Notes: generated by a model not told the origin, from the sequence alone. Positions 1-6,362 are shown, counted from the stretch's first letter. The stretch: DNA of 8,448 bases from an uncultured Alphaproteobacteria bacterium (GCA_903939555.1 CAJAHV010000204.1:1-8448); one strand, 5' to 3'. Program-made: numbers and translations.

Positions 1-203
1 ATCACCTCGGCATCGGTCGCCGCTGCCTTGCGCGACAGATCGAGGCTGTCGCCGACGAAATCGGCGATGTCCTGGATGTCGGGGTCCTGATAATAATGCG
101 CCAAAATCACGGCGTTGCGGTCACGCCGGAGGCGCTTGATCTCGGCTTTGAGGTCGAGCGCCGGGATGCCGAGGCCACCGAGCGGGTTGAGGCGTGCGTC
201 CAT
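1..203 (-). CDS. nadA: Quinolinate synthase NadA, N-terminal part (3' end outside window)
   Basis: Quinolinate synthase condenses iminoaspartate with dihydroxyacetone phosphate to quinolinate in the cytoplasmic de novo NAD pathway, using a [4Fe-4S] cluster. Only the first 67 codons are visible. The family's hallmark N-terminal segment is clear: AVILAHYYQDPDIQDIADFV at residues 31-50, then GDSLDLSRKAA at 51-61. The cluster-binding cysteines lie beyond the window edge and cannot be checked. The ATG at 203-201 is preceded by TAAGGAATTTCGAC, so the Shine-Dalgarno AAGGA overlaps the TAA stop of the upstream metallo-hydrolase gene. This supports both the start choice and co-transcription with that gene. 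Identification rests on recognising the family sequence and is firm despite truncation. Confidence 0.93.
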   Translation of the reverse strand, partial: MDARLNPLGGLGIPALDLKAEIKRLRRDRNAVILAHYYQDPDIQDIADFVGDSLDLSRKAAATDAEV

Positions 204-217
204 GTCGAAATTCCTTA
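204..217 (-). promoter_or_regulatory. nadA ribosome binding site overlapping the upstream stop codon
   Basis: Read on the minus strand the sequence is TAAGGAATTTCGAC followed by ATG. The TAA is the stop codon of the metallo-hydrolase gene, and its last bases form part of the TAAGGA Shine-Dalgarno. A ribosome terminating on the first gene therefore sits on the nadA initiation site, which suggests translational coupling (inference). Confidence 0.7.
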
Positions 218-1102
218 CGCAACAAGCTGCCAGCCGGCGTTGGTGGGCGTGGCCCGGCCTTGCGCCTGCAAATCGATGAGATGCGCCAGCACCGAGCGTT
301 CGGCGGCGGGGTGCAGGCGTTTGTCGACCATCGCGTACATCATCGCGACCATCGCCGGAATCGCGGTGGTCCCTTCGCCGAGCAGCCGCACGATCTGGTT
401 TTCGCGCTGCTTGCGGTGGGTGATCAGCCCGCGCACGAAACGCTGCGGCTCGGTCACCGGCTCGCCGTGCGTCGGGTGGTAGATCGCGTCGTCGCGGTCG
501 AGCAGCTTGCGCAGCGACGCCATATAGGCCGCCATGTCCCCATCGGGCGGCGCCACCACGGTCGTCGACCAGCCCATGACATGATCGCCGCTGAACAGCG
601 CCTTTTCCTCGGCCAGCGCAAAGCACAGATGGTTGGAGGTGTGTCCCGGCGTCGCCACGGCGGTCAGCGTCCAGCCCGGCCCGGCCACGCTGTCGCCATC
701 GGCCAGCACCGCATCGGGCGCATAGGTCGCATCAAAGCCGGCATCGGCGCGCGGGCCATCGTCCGACAGCACCAGCGGCGCACAGCCGACAATCATCGCG
801 CCGGTCGCTGCCTGCAGCGCCGGGGCGGCCGGGCTATGGTCCATATGGGTGTGGGTGATGACAATATGGCTGACCGTCTCCCCTGCCAACGTGGCGATCA
901 GCGCGGCGATATGGTCGGGATCATCGGGGCCGGGGTCGATCACCGCCACCGTGCCGTGGCCGACGACAAAAGTGCCGGTGCCGGTGTACGAAAAGGCCGA
1001 CGGATTGGGCGCCAGCAGCCGCCGCACCAAAGGCGAACGGGCGACCAGCTTGCCATAGGCCTGAGCATCGGGGTGGGCATCGGGGTGGGCAGACAGGTCC
1101 AT
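215..1102 (-). CDS. MBL-fold metallo-hydrolase, LACTB2-like
   Basis: A 295-aa metallo-beta-lactamase-fold hydrolase. The signature THTHMDHS at residues 83-90 supplies the metal ligands His84, His86, Asp88 and His89. Further expected ligands are His154 in TPGHTSNH and Asp173 in LFSGDHVMGW. The C-terminal third (HPTHGEPV, HRKQRENQI, then a helical winged-helix-like tail) matches the LACTB2-like group, whose members are about 290 aa and cleave RNA or thioester-type substrates. The substrate here cannot be told from sequence, and other MBL hydrolases remain possible. No signal peptide is seen, so it is probably cytoplasmic. The ATG at 1102-1100 gives the family's length. The open frame continues upstream to about 1315, but that part overlaps the divergent reductase and looks non-coding. 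The chosen start has no clear Shine-Dalgarno, so initiation may be leaderless or weak. The gene is followed at 11 nt by nadA. Confidence 0.88.
   Translation of the reverse strand: MDLSAHPDAHPDAQAYGKLVARSPLVRRLLAPNPSAFSYTGTGTFVVGHGTVAVIDPGPDDPDHIAALIATLAGETVSHIVITHTHMDHSPAAPALQAATGAMIVGCAPLVLSDDGPRADAGFDATYAPDAVLADGDSVAGPGWTLTAVATPGHTSNHLCFALAEEKALFSGDHVMGWSTTVVAPPDGDMAAYMASLRKLLDRDDAIYHPTHGEPVTEPQRFVRGLITHRKQRENQIVRLLGEGTTAIPAMVAMMYAMVDKRLHPAAERSVLAHLIDLQAQGRATPTNAGWQLVA
1065..1088. repeat. 12-bp tandem duplication inside the metallo-hydrolase N-terminus
   Basis: GCATCGGGGTGG occurs twice in a row at 1065-1076 and 1077-1088. It encodes a repeated His-Pro-Asp-Ala at residues 6-13 of the MBL hydrolase. 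It looks like a recent in-frame slippage duplication in a region before the folded domain and is probably tolerated. Confidence 0.7.
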
Positions 1103-1158
1103 GATGCTGATGTGGCATTGCCCGGCGGGCTTGTGAAGGGCGGCGGCGTTGCCTGACC

Positions 1159-1176
1159 CCGCGCAAGCGTTGCGGG
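1159..1176. promoter_or_regulatory. Imperfect inverted repeat in the divergent intergenic region
   Basis: GCAA-GCG-TTGC at 1163-1173 is a perfect short dyad, extended imperfectly outward by C/G bases on both sides. It lies about midway between the divergent starts at 1102 and 1227, where an operator serving both transcripts could sit. No T-tract follows on either strand, so it is not a terminator. I found no convincing -35/-10 pair in the 124-bp region. GC-rich DNA yields short dyads by chance, so the role is speculative. Confidence 0.25.
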
Positions 1177-1226
1177 CCAGCCCCAAAACTCTTACGCACG
1201 GCCCTGACAAGGCAAGGATCCACACC

Positions 1227-2453
1227 ATGCACCATGACATCATCATCGTCGGCGCCGGGCATGGCGGCGCACAGGCAGCGGTGCAGTTGCGGCAATCAGG
1301 CTTTGGCGGCAGCATCGCGGTGATCGGCGAAGAACCCGAAATCCCCTATGAACGCCCGCCGCTGTCCAAAGATTTCCTCGCCGGCGAGAAGGAATTCGAG
1401 CGCATGCTGATTCGCCCCGCCGGCTTTTGGGCCGATCGCGGCATCACCATGCTGACCAGCACCAAGGTCACCGCCGTCGATGCCGAAGCGCACACGCTGA
1501 CCACCGCGGCGGGGGATAGCATCGGCTATGGCACGCTGATCTGGGCCACCGGCGGGGCGCCGCGTGCGCTGACCTGCCCCGGCCATGATCTTGCCGGCAT
1601 CCACGCCATCCGCACCCGTGCCGATGTCGAAGCCTTGAAGGCCGAACTGCCGGCGGCGCAGCGCATCGCCATCGTCGGCGGCGGCTATATCGGGCTGGAA
1701 GCCGCCGCTGTGCTGTCGAAAATGGCCAAGCAGGTCACCGTCCTCGAAGCCATGGACCGGGTGCTGGCGCGCGTCGCCGGCCCGGCGCTTTCGGCCTTTT
1801 ACCAAGCCGAACACCGCGCCCATGGCGTCACCATCCGCACCGGCGAGCAGGTGACGGCGGTTACCGGCCAGGCTGGCCGCGCCACCGGGGTGACGCTGGC
1901 CAGCGGCGAAACCATCGCTGCCGATCTCGTCATCGTCGGCATCGGCATCATCCCCGCCGTCGCACCGCTGCTCGCCGCCGGCGCAACGGGCGGCAATGGC
2001 GTCGATGTCGATGAATTCTGCCGCACATCGTTGCCCGATGTCTTTGCCATCGGCGATTGTGCCGCGCACCATAATGCCTTTGCCGGCGATGCACTCATCC
2101 GGCTCGAATCGGTGCAGAACGCCAATGACATGGCGACGACGGTGGCGAAATTGCTCACCGGCACGGCGAAACCCTATCATGCGGTGCCGTGGTTCTGGTC
2201 GAACCAATATGATTTGCGCCTGCAGACCGTCGGCCTGTCGACCGGCTATGACGCGGTCGTCCAGCGCGGCGACCCGGGGCTGCGCGCCTTCAGCCTGGTC
2301 TATCTCAAGGCCGGGCGCGTCATCGCACTCGATTGCGTCAACAGCGTGCGCGACTATGTCCAGGGCAAGGCGCTGGTCGAACATGGCGTCAGCGTTGCGC
2401 CGGCGCTGCTCGCCGATGCCGAAGTGCCGTTGAAGGCGCACCACCCCGCCTGA
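1227..2453 (+). CDS. NADH-dependent FAD ferredoxin/rubredoxin reductase
   Basis: A 408-aa flavoprotein of the class that passes electrons from NADH through FAD to a small ferredoxin or rubredoxin, typically feeding a cytochrome P450 or another oxygenase (putidaredoxin reductase/rhodocoxin reductase type). The FAD dinucleotide fold is at residues 5-16 (IIIVGAGHGGAQ), and YERPPLSKDFL at 41-51 is typical of this class. The NAD fold is at 147-157 (IAIVGGGYIGL), with acidic Glu174 ending the second beta strand, which favours NADH over NADPH. The second FAD-binding motif is DVFAIGDCAAH (271-281). No CxxC redox disulfide is present, as expected for the class. The C-terminal reductase domain (WFWSNQYDLRLQ, 322-333) is intact. 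The start has AAGGA at 1214-1218, 8 nt before the ATG. No ferredoxin or P450 gene is adjacent, so the electron acceptor is unknown. Confidence 0.9.
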   Translation: MHHDIIIVGAGHGGAQAAVQLRQSGFGGSIAVIGEEPEIPYERPPLSKDFLAGEKEFERMLIRPAGFWADRGITMLTSTKVTAVDAEAHTLTTAAGDSIGYGTLIWATGGAPRALTCPGHDLAGIHAIRTRADVEALKAELPAAQRIAIVGGGYIGLEAAAVLSKMAKQVTVLEAMDRVLARVAGPALSAFYQAEHRAHGVTIRTGEQVTAVTGQAGRATGVTLASGETIAADLVIVGIGIIPAVAPLLAAGATGGNGVDVDEFCRTSLPDVFAIGDCAAHHNAFAGDALIRLESVQNANDMATTVAKLLTGTAKPYHAVPWFWSNQYDLRLQTVGLSTGYDAVVQRGDPGLRAFSLVYLKAGRVIALDCVNSVRDYVQGKALVEHGVSVAPALLADAEVPLKAHHPA

Positions 2454-2496
2454 CACTTTGCGCCATTCCCATGCGCCCCGCCCTGGTCTAGCTTGC

Positions 2497-2509
2497 CGTA
2501 AACGTAAAC
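2497..2509 (+). promoter_or_regulatory. CGTAAACGTAAAC direct repeat upstream of the GMC gene
   Basis: The 71-bp gap between the reductase stop and the GMC start holds CGTAAACGTAAAC, a tandem GTAAAC repeat, just 5' of the ribosome binding site. It resembles the ACGTAAACGT-type sites reported for MerR-family regulators of acyl-CoA and branched-chain catabolism in proteobacteria. That resemblance is from memory and only half-site quality. It may mark a separate promoter for the GMC operon. Confidence 0.3.
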
Positions 2510-2524
2510 TCGGGGAGACGACCG

Positions 2525-4180
2525 GTGGCAGACACTGGCAAGAGCGGCGACATTTGGGATTTCATCATTGTCGGCGCCGGCTCGGCGGGGTGCGTGCTCG
2601 CCAACCGGCTGTCGGCCGATCCGCAAACCCGGGTGCTGCTCATCGAAGCCGGCGGCAACGACAACAGCATGATGATCCACATGCCCGCCGGCATCGCGGA
2701 ACTCATCTCGCCCGAAAAGACCAGCCCCTACAATTGGGGTTTCTGGACCGAGCCGCAGACCGAGCTTGGCAACCGCAAGCTGTTCTGGCCGCGCGGCCGC
2801 GCCATCGGCGGCTCCTCGTCGATCAACGGCATGGTTTATATCCGCGGCCACAGCAGCGATTATGACCGCTGGGCTCAACTGGGGCTGACCGGCTGGGGCT
2901 GGGCCGATGTGCTGCCCTATTTCCGCAAGTCCGAAGACAGCGACCGGGGTTCGGATGATTTCCACGGCGCCGGCGGCCCCTTGCACACCAGCCGCAAGGG
3001 CGCGCTGCCGCACGAACTCAACAAGGTTTTCATCGATGCCGCAGCCGAAGCCGGCTATCCGCGCACCGATGATTTCAACGGCCCGCAGTTCGAAGGCGCC
3101 GGCATGTACGACGCAACGATAAAGGACGGCAGCCGCTTTTCCGCCGCCAAGGGCTATCTGACCCCGCAAGTCCGCGCCCGGCCCAATCTCGAAATCCGCA
3201 CCGACGTGCAGGTTGAACGCGTCACCTTCGACGGCAAGCGCGCCACCGGCATCGCCTGCAAGCGCGGTGGCAAGGCCGAAACCGCGCAGGCCCGCGAAGT
3301 CATCCTGTGCGGCGGCGCGATCAATTCACCGCAGTTGCTGATGCTGTCGGGCATTGGCCCCGCCGACCATCTCAAGGCCATGGGCGTGCCGGTGGTGCAC
3401 GACAGTGCCGATGTCGGCGGCAATCTGCAGGATCATCTCGACATGATCGTGCAATGGGAATGTTCGCAGGCCATAACGCTCAACGGCAATTCAAAATTCA
3501 TCAACAAGCTGAAGGCATTGGGGCTGTGGGTCTTTGCCAAATCGGGCAATGGCGCGCACATGCCGACCTCGTCGGGGGCTTTCCTGTCGAGCCGCGAAGG
3601 CCTGGCGGCACCCGATCTGCAAATCCATTTCATGCCCTATCGCGGCGAACCGCATGGCCGCGGCACGATGAACCCGGCGCATGGCTATCAGATGCACATC
3701 TGCCAGCTGCGCCCCGAAAGCCGCGGCACCGTGCGCCTCGCCTCGCCCGATCCGCTGGCGCACCCGGCCATCGATCCGCGTTACCTGACCGCGCCCGAAG
3801 ATGTCGAAACCCTGTATCGCGGCGTCGAAATAGCGCGCGAAATCGGCCGGCAGCCAGCGTTCGACGCCTATCGCATCAGCGAAACCTGGCCCGGGCCGGC
3901 GGCCAGAGACCGCGATTCGACCATCGCCATGATGCGGCAATGGGGCGAAACCATCTACCACCCGGTCGGCACCTGCCGCATGGGGATCGATGACAAGGCG
4001 GTTGTCGATGGCAGTTTGCGGGTCAATGGCGTCGAAGGGCTGCGCGTCATCGATGCGTCGGTGATGCCCTATCTCGTCTCGGGCAACACCAATGCCCCCA
4101 CCATCATGATCGCCGAAAAGGCCGCCGACATCATCGCCCAGCGCCAGAAGCTGGAGCGCCAGCTGGGTATCGCGATATGA
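2525..4180 (+). CDS. GMC-family FAD alcohol dehydrogenase (choline dehydrogenase-like)
   Basis: A 551-aa glucose-methanol-choline oxidoreductase that oxidises a primary or secondary alcohol with FAD as cofactor. The N-terminal FAD fold is FIIVGAGSAGCVLANRLS (13-30), ending in LLIEAGG (38-44). GMC signature 1 is RGRAIGGSSSINGMVYIRG (90-108), and signature 2 is GGAINSPQLLMLSGIGP (263-279). The catalytic His479 sits in YHPVGTCRMG (478-487), and the partner Asn lies in SGNTNAP (519-525). All key residues are present. The length matches choline, PEG and aliphatic alcohol dehydrogenases (about 530-560 aa), but the substrate cannot be chosen from sequence. The epoxide hydrolase neighbour points to a hydrophobic alcohol or diol. 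Translation starts at GTG 2525, with GGGGAG at 2512-2517 placed 7 nt upstream. The stop overlaps the next start (ATGA, 4177-4180). No signal peptide is seen. Confidence 0.93.
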   Translation: MADTGKSGDIWDFIIVGAGSAGCVLANRLSADPQTRVLLIEAGGNDNSMMIHMPAGIAELISPEKTSPYNWGFWTEPQTELGNRKLFWPRGRAIGGSSSINGMVYIRGHSSDYDRWAQLGLTGWGWADVLPYFRKSEDSDRGSDDFHGAGGPLHTSRKGALPHELNKVFIDAAAEAGYPRTDDFNGPQFEGAGMYDATIKDGSRFSAAKGYLTPQVRARPNLEIRTDVQVERVTFDGKRATGIACKRGGKAETAQAREVILCGGAINSPQLLMLSGIGPADHLKAMGVPVVHDSADVGGNLQDHLDMIVQWECSQAITLNGNSKFINKLKALGLWVFAKSGNGAHMPTSSGAFLSSREGLAAPDLQIHFMPYRGEPHGRGTMNPAHGYQMHICQLRPESRGTVRLASPDPLAHPAIDPRYLTAPEDVETLYRGVEIAREIGRQPAFDAYRISETWPGPAARDRDSTIAMMRQWGETIYHPVGTCRMGIDDKAVVDGSLRVNGVEGLRVIDASVMPYLVSGNTNAPTIMIAEKAADIIAQRQKLERQLGIAI

Positions 4181-5307
4181 CCGTCACACCCTTCACAATC
4201 CCGGTCGAACCGCTCGAAGTCGCGCTGATCCGCTCACGCGTCGGGGCATTTCGCTTCTTTGAAGAGCCGGAAAACGCCGGCTGGTCGCACGGTGCCAACC
4301 GCGATTACATGGAGCGGCTGCGCACCCATTGGCTCGAAAATTTCGATTGGCCGGCGGCGGTCGCGCAGCTCAACCGCCACCCGCAGGTGCGTGTCGATGT
4401 CGGAGCCGGCTTCCACCTCCACGCCATCCACCGCCGCTCGTCGCGCGCCGATGCGCGGCCGCTGCTCATCGCGCATGGCTGGCCGGGGTCGATCCTCGAA
4501 TTCGATGCGATCATCGAACGCCTCGCCGAACCCGAGGATGCATCGCAGCCGGCCTTCCATGTCGTGGCCCCCTCGCTGCCCGGCTATGCCTGGTCCGACA
4601 AGCCGAAGAACCCCATCGGCCCGCGCGGCGTCGCGGCACTCTACGACACGCTGATGAGTGTCCTTGGCTATGAGCATTTCATCTATCAGGGCGGTGACTG
4701 GGGCTGTGTCATCGGCGGCTGGATGGGGCTCGATTCCAAAAAGATCACCGCACTGCACATCAATGGCTATGGCCTGCGCAGCAGCAACATGGCGCCCGAA
4801 ACGCCGGCCGATATCGCCTGGCTGCAAAAGGCCATGGCGATTCGCGATACCGAAACTGCCTATCTGCAGTTGCAGGGCACCAAGCCGCAGAGCCTGGGCT
4901 TTGCCATGATGGATTCGCCGATGGGGGTGGCGGCCTGGTTTGCCGAAAAATTCGTCGGCTGGTCGGATGTGCCGGGGCGGTTCAGCGACCCGCCCTTCAG
5001 CTTTGACCAGATGCTGACCAACATCATGATCTACCTGACGACGCGCAGCTTCCTGTCCGCGACCTGGATCTATCGCGGCATGTTCCTCGAAGGCGGCTTT
5101 GGCATTCCCGATGGCCGCCGCATCGACGTGCCGACCGGCGTCGCCAGCTTCCCGCATGACCTGCTGCTGTTCCCGCCGCGGCCGATGGTCGAACGCGGCT
5201 ATAATGTCGTGCACTGGACCGACATGCCGCGCGGTGGCCATTTCGCCAGCCTTGAAGAACCTGAACTGCTGCTCGCCGACCTGCGGGCGTTCGTTTCCGG
5301 GCTGTGA
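4177..5307 (+). CDS. Epoxide hydrolase, microsomal (EPHX1-like) alpha/beta-hydrolase
   Basis: A 376-aa alpha/beta-hydrolase that opens epoxides to vicinal diols through a covalent ester intermediate. The N-terminal EHN domain (about residues 1-110) begins FTIPVEPLEVALIRSRV and contains NFDWPAAVAQLNRHPQ. The oxyanion motif is HGWPGS (100-105). The nucleophile is Asp174 in GGDWG (172-176), and the charge-relay His355 lies in RGGHFASLEEPE (352-363). Tyr299 in WIYR is a candidate ring-opening tyrosine. By alignment with EPHX1 (FPFE, Glu404), the acid residue is Asp328 in GVASFPHD. There is no N-terminal membrane anchor, unlike the mammalian enzyme, so it should be cytoplasmic. The start codon overlaps the GMC stop by 4 nt, and the stop overlaps lipB by 1 nt. 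The family is firm; the substrate (terpene, aromatic or fatty epoxide) is unknown. Confidence 0.92.
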   Translation: MTVTPFTIPVEPLEVALIRSRVGAFRFFEEPENAGWSHGANRDYMERLRTHWLENFDWPAAVAQLNRHPQVRVDVGAGFHLHAIHRRSSRADARPLLIAHGWPGSILEFDAIIERLAEPEDASQPAFHVVAPSLPGYAWSDKPKNPIGPRGVAALYDTLMSVLGYEHFIYQGGDWGCVIGGWMGLDSKKITALHINGYGLRSSNMAPETPADIAWLQKAMAIRDTETAYLQLQGTKPQSLGFAMMDSPMGVAAWFAEKFVGWSDVPGRFSDPPFSFDQMLTNIMIYLTTRSFLSATWIYRGMFLEGGFGIPDGRRIDVPTGVASFPHDLLLFPPRPMVERGYNVVHWTDMPRGGHFASLEEPELLLADLRAFVSGL

Positions 5308-5945
5308 TGCCGCTGCCGGAATGGCGGGTCGCGCCGGGGCTGACGCCCTATCCCGAGGCGGTGGCGACGATGGAGGATCGCGTTGCCGCCATCCGCGCCG
5401 GCACCGCGCCGGAACTGGTGTGGCTTGTCGAGCACCCGCCGCTCTACTCCGCCGGCACCAGCGCCGAACCACACGAACTGCTCAGCCCCGATCGGTTTCC
5501 GGTGTTCGCCACCGGGCGCGGCGGCAAATACACCTATCATGGCCCGGGCCAGCGCACCGCCTATGTGATGCTCGATCTCGATGCGCGCGGCCGCGACCTG
5601 CGCCGTTATGTCGCAGGCCTCGAAGCCTGGATCATTGCCGCGCTTGCCGATCTCGGGGTCGCGGCGCGGGTCATCCCGGGCAAGATCGGCGTGTGGACCG
5701 ATGATGCCGGCGGCCCGGCGAAAATCGCCGCAATCGGCGTGCGCGTGCGGCGCTGGGTCAGCTATCACGGCCTTGCCATCAACGTCGCGCCCGACCTTGC
5801 ACACTTCGACGGGATCGTGCCGTGCGGCCTGTCGGACCCGGTGACCAGCCTGACGGCGCTGGGCCGGGCGGCGACGCTGGGCGACGTCGACGACGCGCTG
5901 GCACGGCACCTGCCGGCGCTGTTGGCGGGCCTTGTGCGCGGCTGA
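5307..5945 (+). CDS. lipB: Octanoyltransferase LipB (lipoate biosynthesis)
   Basis: LipB moves the octanoyl group from acyl carrier protein to lipoyl domains of 2-oxoacid dehydrogenases and the glycine cleavage H protein, and LipA then inserts sulfur. The 212-aa protein carries the signature GRGGKYTYHGPGQ (70-82), the active-site Lys139 in AKIAAIGVR, His154 in YHGLAINV, and the thioester Cys173 in IVPCGLSD. The length is normal. The ATG at 5307 shares its A with the epoxide hydrolase TGA (TGATG). A GTG at 5304 would add one residue and is the alternative start. There is no separate ribosome binding site of note, so translation probably depends on reinitiation after the upstream gene. Its place at the end of a catabolic-looking operon is unusual for a housekeeping gene. 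Confidence 0.95.
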   Translation: MPLPEWRVAPGLTPYPEAVATMEDRVAAIRAGTAPELVWLVEHPPLYSAGTSAEPHELLSPDRFPVFATGRGGKYTYHGPGQRTAYVMLDLDARGRDLRRYVAGLEAWIIAALADLGVAARVIPGKIGVWTDDAGGPAKIAAIGVRVRRWVSYHGLAINVAPDLAHFDGIVPCGLSDPVTSLTALGRAATLGDVDDALARHLPALLAGLVRG

Positions 5946-5989
5946 ATCAGGCTGCGGCGGTGCGTGCAATAAACTTATCGTCAAGCCTA

Positions 5990-6017
5990 TTGAGGCCGAG
6001 CACATTTGTGCTAATGT
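5990..6017 (+). promoter_or_regulatory. Candidate sigma70-type promoter for the lipoprotein gene
   Basis: TTGAGG (5990-5995) and TAATGT (6012-6017) are separated by 16 bp, upstream of the lipoprotein gene in the 147-bp gap after lipB. Spacing and hexamers are plausible for an alphaproteobacterial housekeeping promoter, though the -35 is imperfect. Transcription would start near 6024 and give a leader of about 70 nt. No terminator for lipB was seen before it, so read-through from the upstream operon is also possible. Confidence 0.45.
5999..6012. promoter_or_regulatory. Perfect 14-bp inverted repeat between the promoter hexamers (candidate operator)
   Basis: AGCACA-TT-TGTGCT is a perfect dyad occupying the spacer and touching the first base of the proposed -10 element. 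A repressor bound here would block polymerase. I do not recognise the motif as a CRP, FNR, LexA or Fur site. Its placement makes it a better candidate than a random dyad, but no regulator gene is nearby. Confidence 0.4.
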
Positions 6018-6024
6018 CTACCTC

Positions 6025-6087
6025 AGTTGGGGGATTAGGGCAAACCGTCCCAACTTTGTCCTGGGTCCAGGATTCATCCTTAGGAGA
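6025..6087 (+). promoter_or_regulatory. Structured 5' leader of the lipoprotein mRNA
   Basis: Two perfect inverted repeats lie between the proposed transcription start and the lipoprotein start. The first is AGTTGGG (6025-6031) with CCCAACT (6049-6055). The second is TCCTGG (6059-6064) with CCAGGA (6067-6072), which probably folds as a 5-bp stem with a 4-nt loop. A TCCT at 6077-6080 lies immediately before the Shine-Dalgarno AGGAG (6082-6086), and the upstream TCCT at 6059-6062 could pair with the same AGGA. The leader may therefore modulate ribosome access or mRNA stability (inference). No known riboswitch class is recognised. Confidence 0.35.
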
Positions 6088-6092
6088 CTAAA

Positions 6093-6362
6093 ATGGCTGA
6101 CATGATCTCGAAGCTGAAGACCGCCGCTCTCGTTGCCGGCGCTACCCTGTTCGTCGTTGCTTGCGGCGAAAAGGCTGCTGAACCCGCAGCTGAGCCGGCA
6201 ACCACCGAAGCAGTTGCTGCTCCGGAAGCCGCTCCGGCCGCTGATGCCGCCGCTACCGACGCTGCTGCCGCTCCGGCTGCTGACGCCGCTGCTGCACCTG
6301 CCGCTGATGCCGCAGCTGCTCCTGCCGCTGATGCCGCTGCTGCTCCGGCAGAAGCCAAGTAA
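6093..6362 (+). CDS. Small Ala/Pro-rich repetitive lipoprotein
   Basis: An 89-aa predicted lipoprotein. The n-region MADMISKLK is followed by a hydrophobic stretch (AALVAGATLFVVA) and a lipobox VVAC with the acylated Cys24. Gly follows at +2, which does not signal inner-membrane retention in the enterobacterial rule, so outer membrane is possible. The mature 66 residues are almost entirely Ala, Pro, Asp and Glu. They contain an 8-residue unit AAAAPAAD at 57-64, 65-72 and 73-80, and a variant AAAAPAEA at 81-88. No domain is recognised. Such a chain would be acidic, extended or helical, possibly a periplasmic spacer. The gene uses GCT and GTT far more than its GCC/GCG-rich neighbours, a bias often seen in highly expressed genes. 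AGGAG sits 6 nt before the ATG, and a strong terminator follows. Confidence 0.82.
   Translation: MADMISKLKTAALVAGATLFVVACGEKAAEPAAEPATTEAVAAPEAAPAADAAATDAAAAPAADAAAAPAADAAAAPAADAAAAPAEAK
6261..6356 (+). repeat. 24-bp in-frame tandem repeat, four units
   Basis: Units are at 6261-6284, 6285-6308, 6309-6332 and 6333-6356. Each encodes AAAAPAAD, the last diverged to AAAAPAEA. The units differ mainly at third codon positions (GCT/GCC/GCA, CCT/CCG, GAC/GAT), so the repeat is not freshly duplicated and the amino acid pattern appears to be kept by selection. Copy number could vary between strains. Confidence 0.8.

Noticed and set aside
194..1156. Long plus-strand open frame opposite the metallo-hydrolase
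   Set aside because: The product is Arg/His/Gly-rich without family motifs, and the minus strand encodes a clear MBL-fold enzyme. This is a shadow frame of GC-rich DNA.
1296..2456. Long minus-strand open frame opposite the reductase
   Set aside because: Low-information, Gly/Ala/Arg/Asp-rich translation. The plus strand has intact FAD and NAD motifs along its whole length.
4234..5472. 412-codon minus-strand open frame opposite the epoxide hydrolase
   Set aside because: No recognisable domain, and it is antisense to a gene with all catalytic residues in place. The length follows from high GC.
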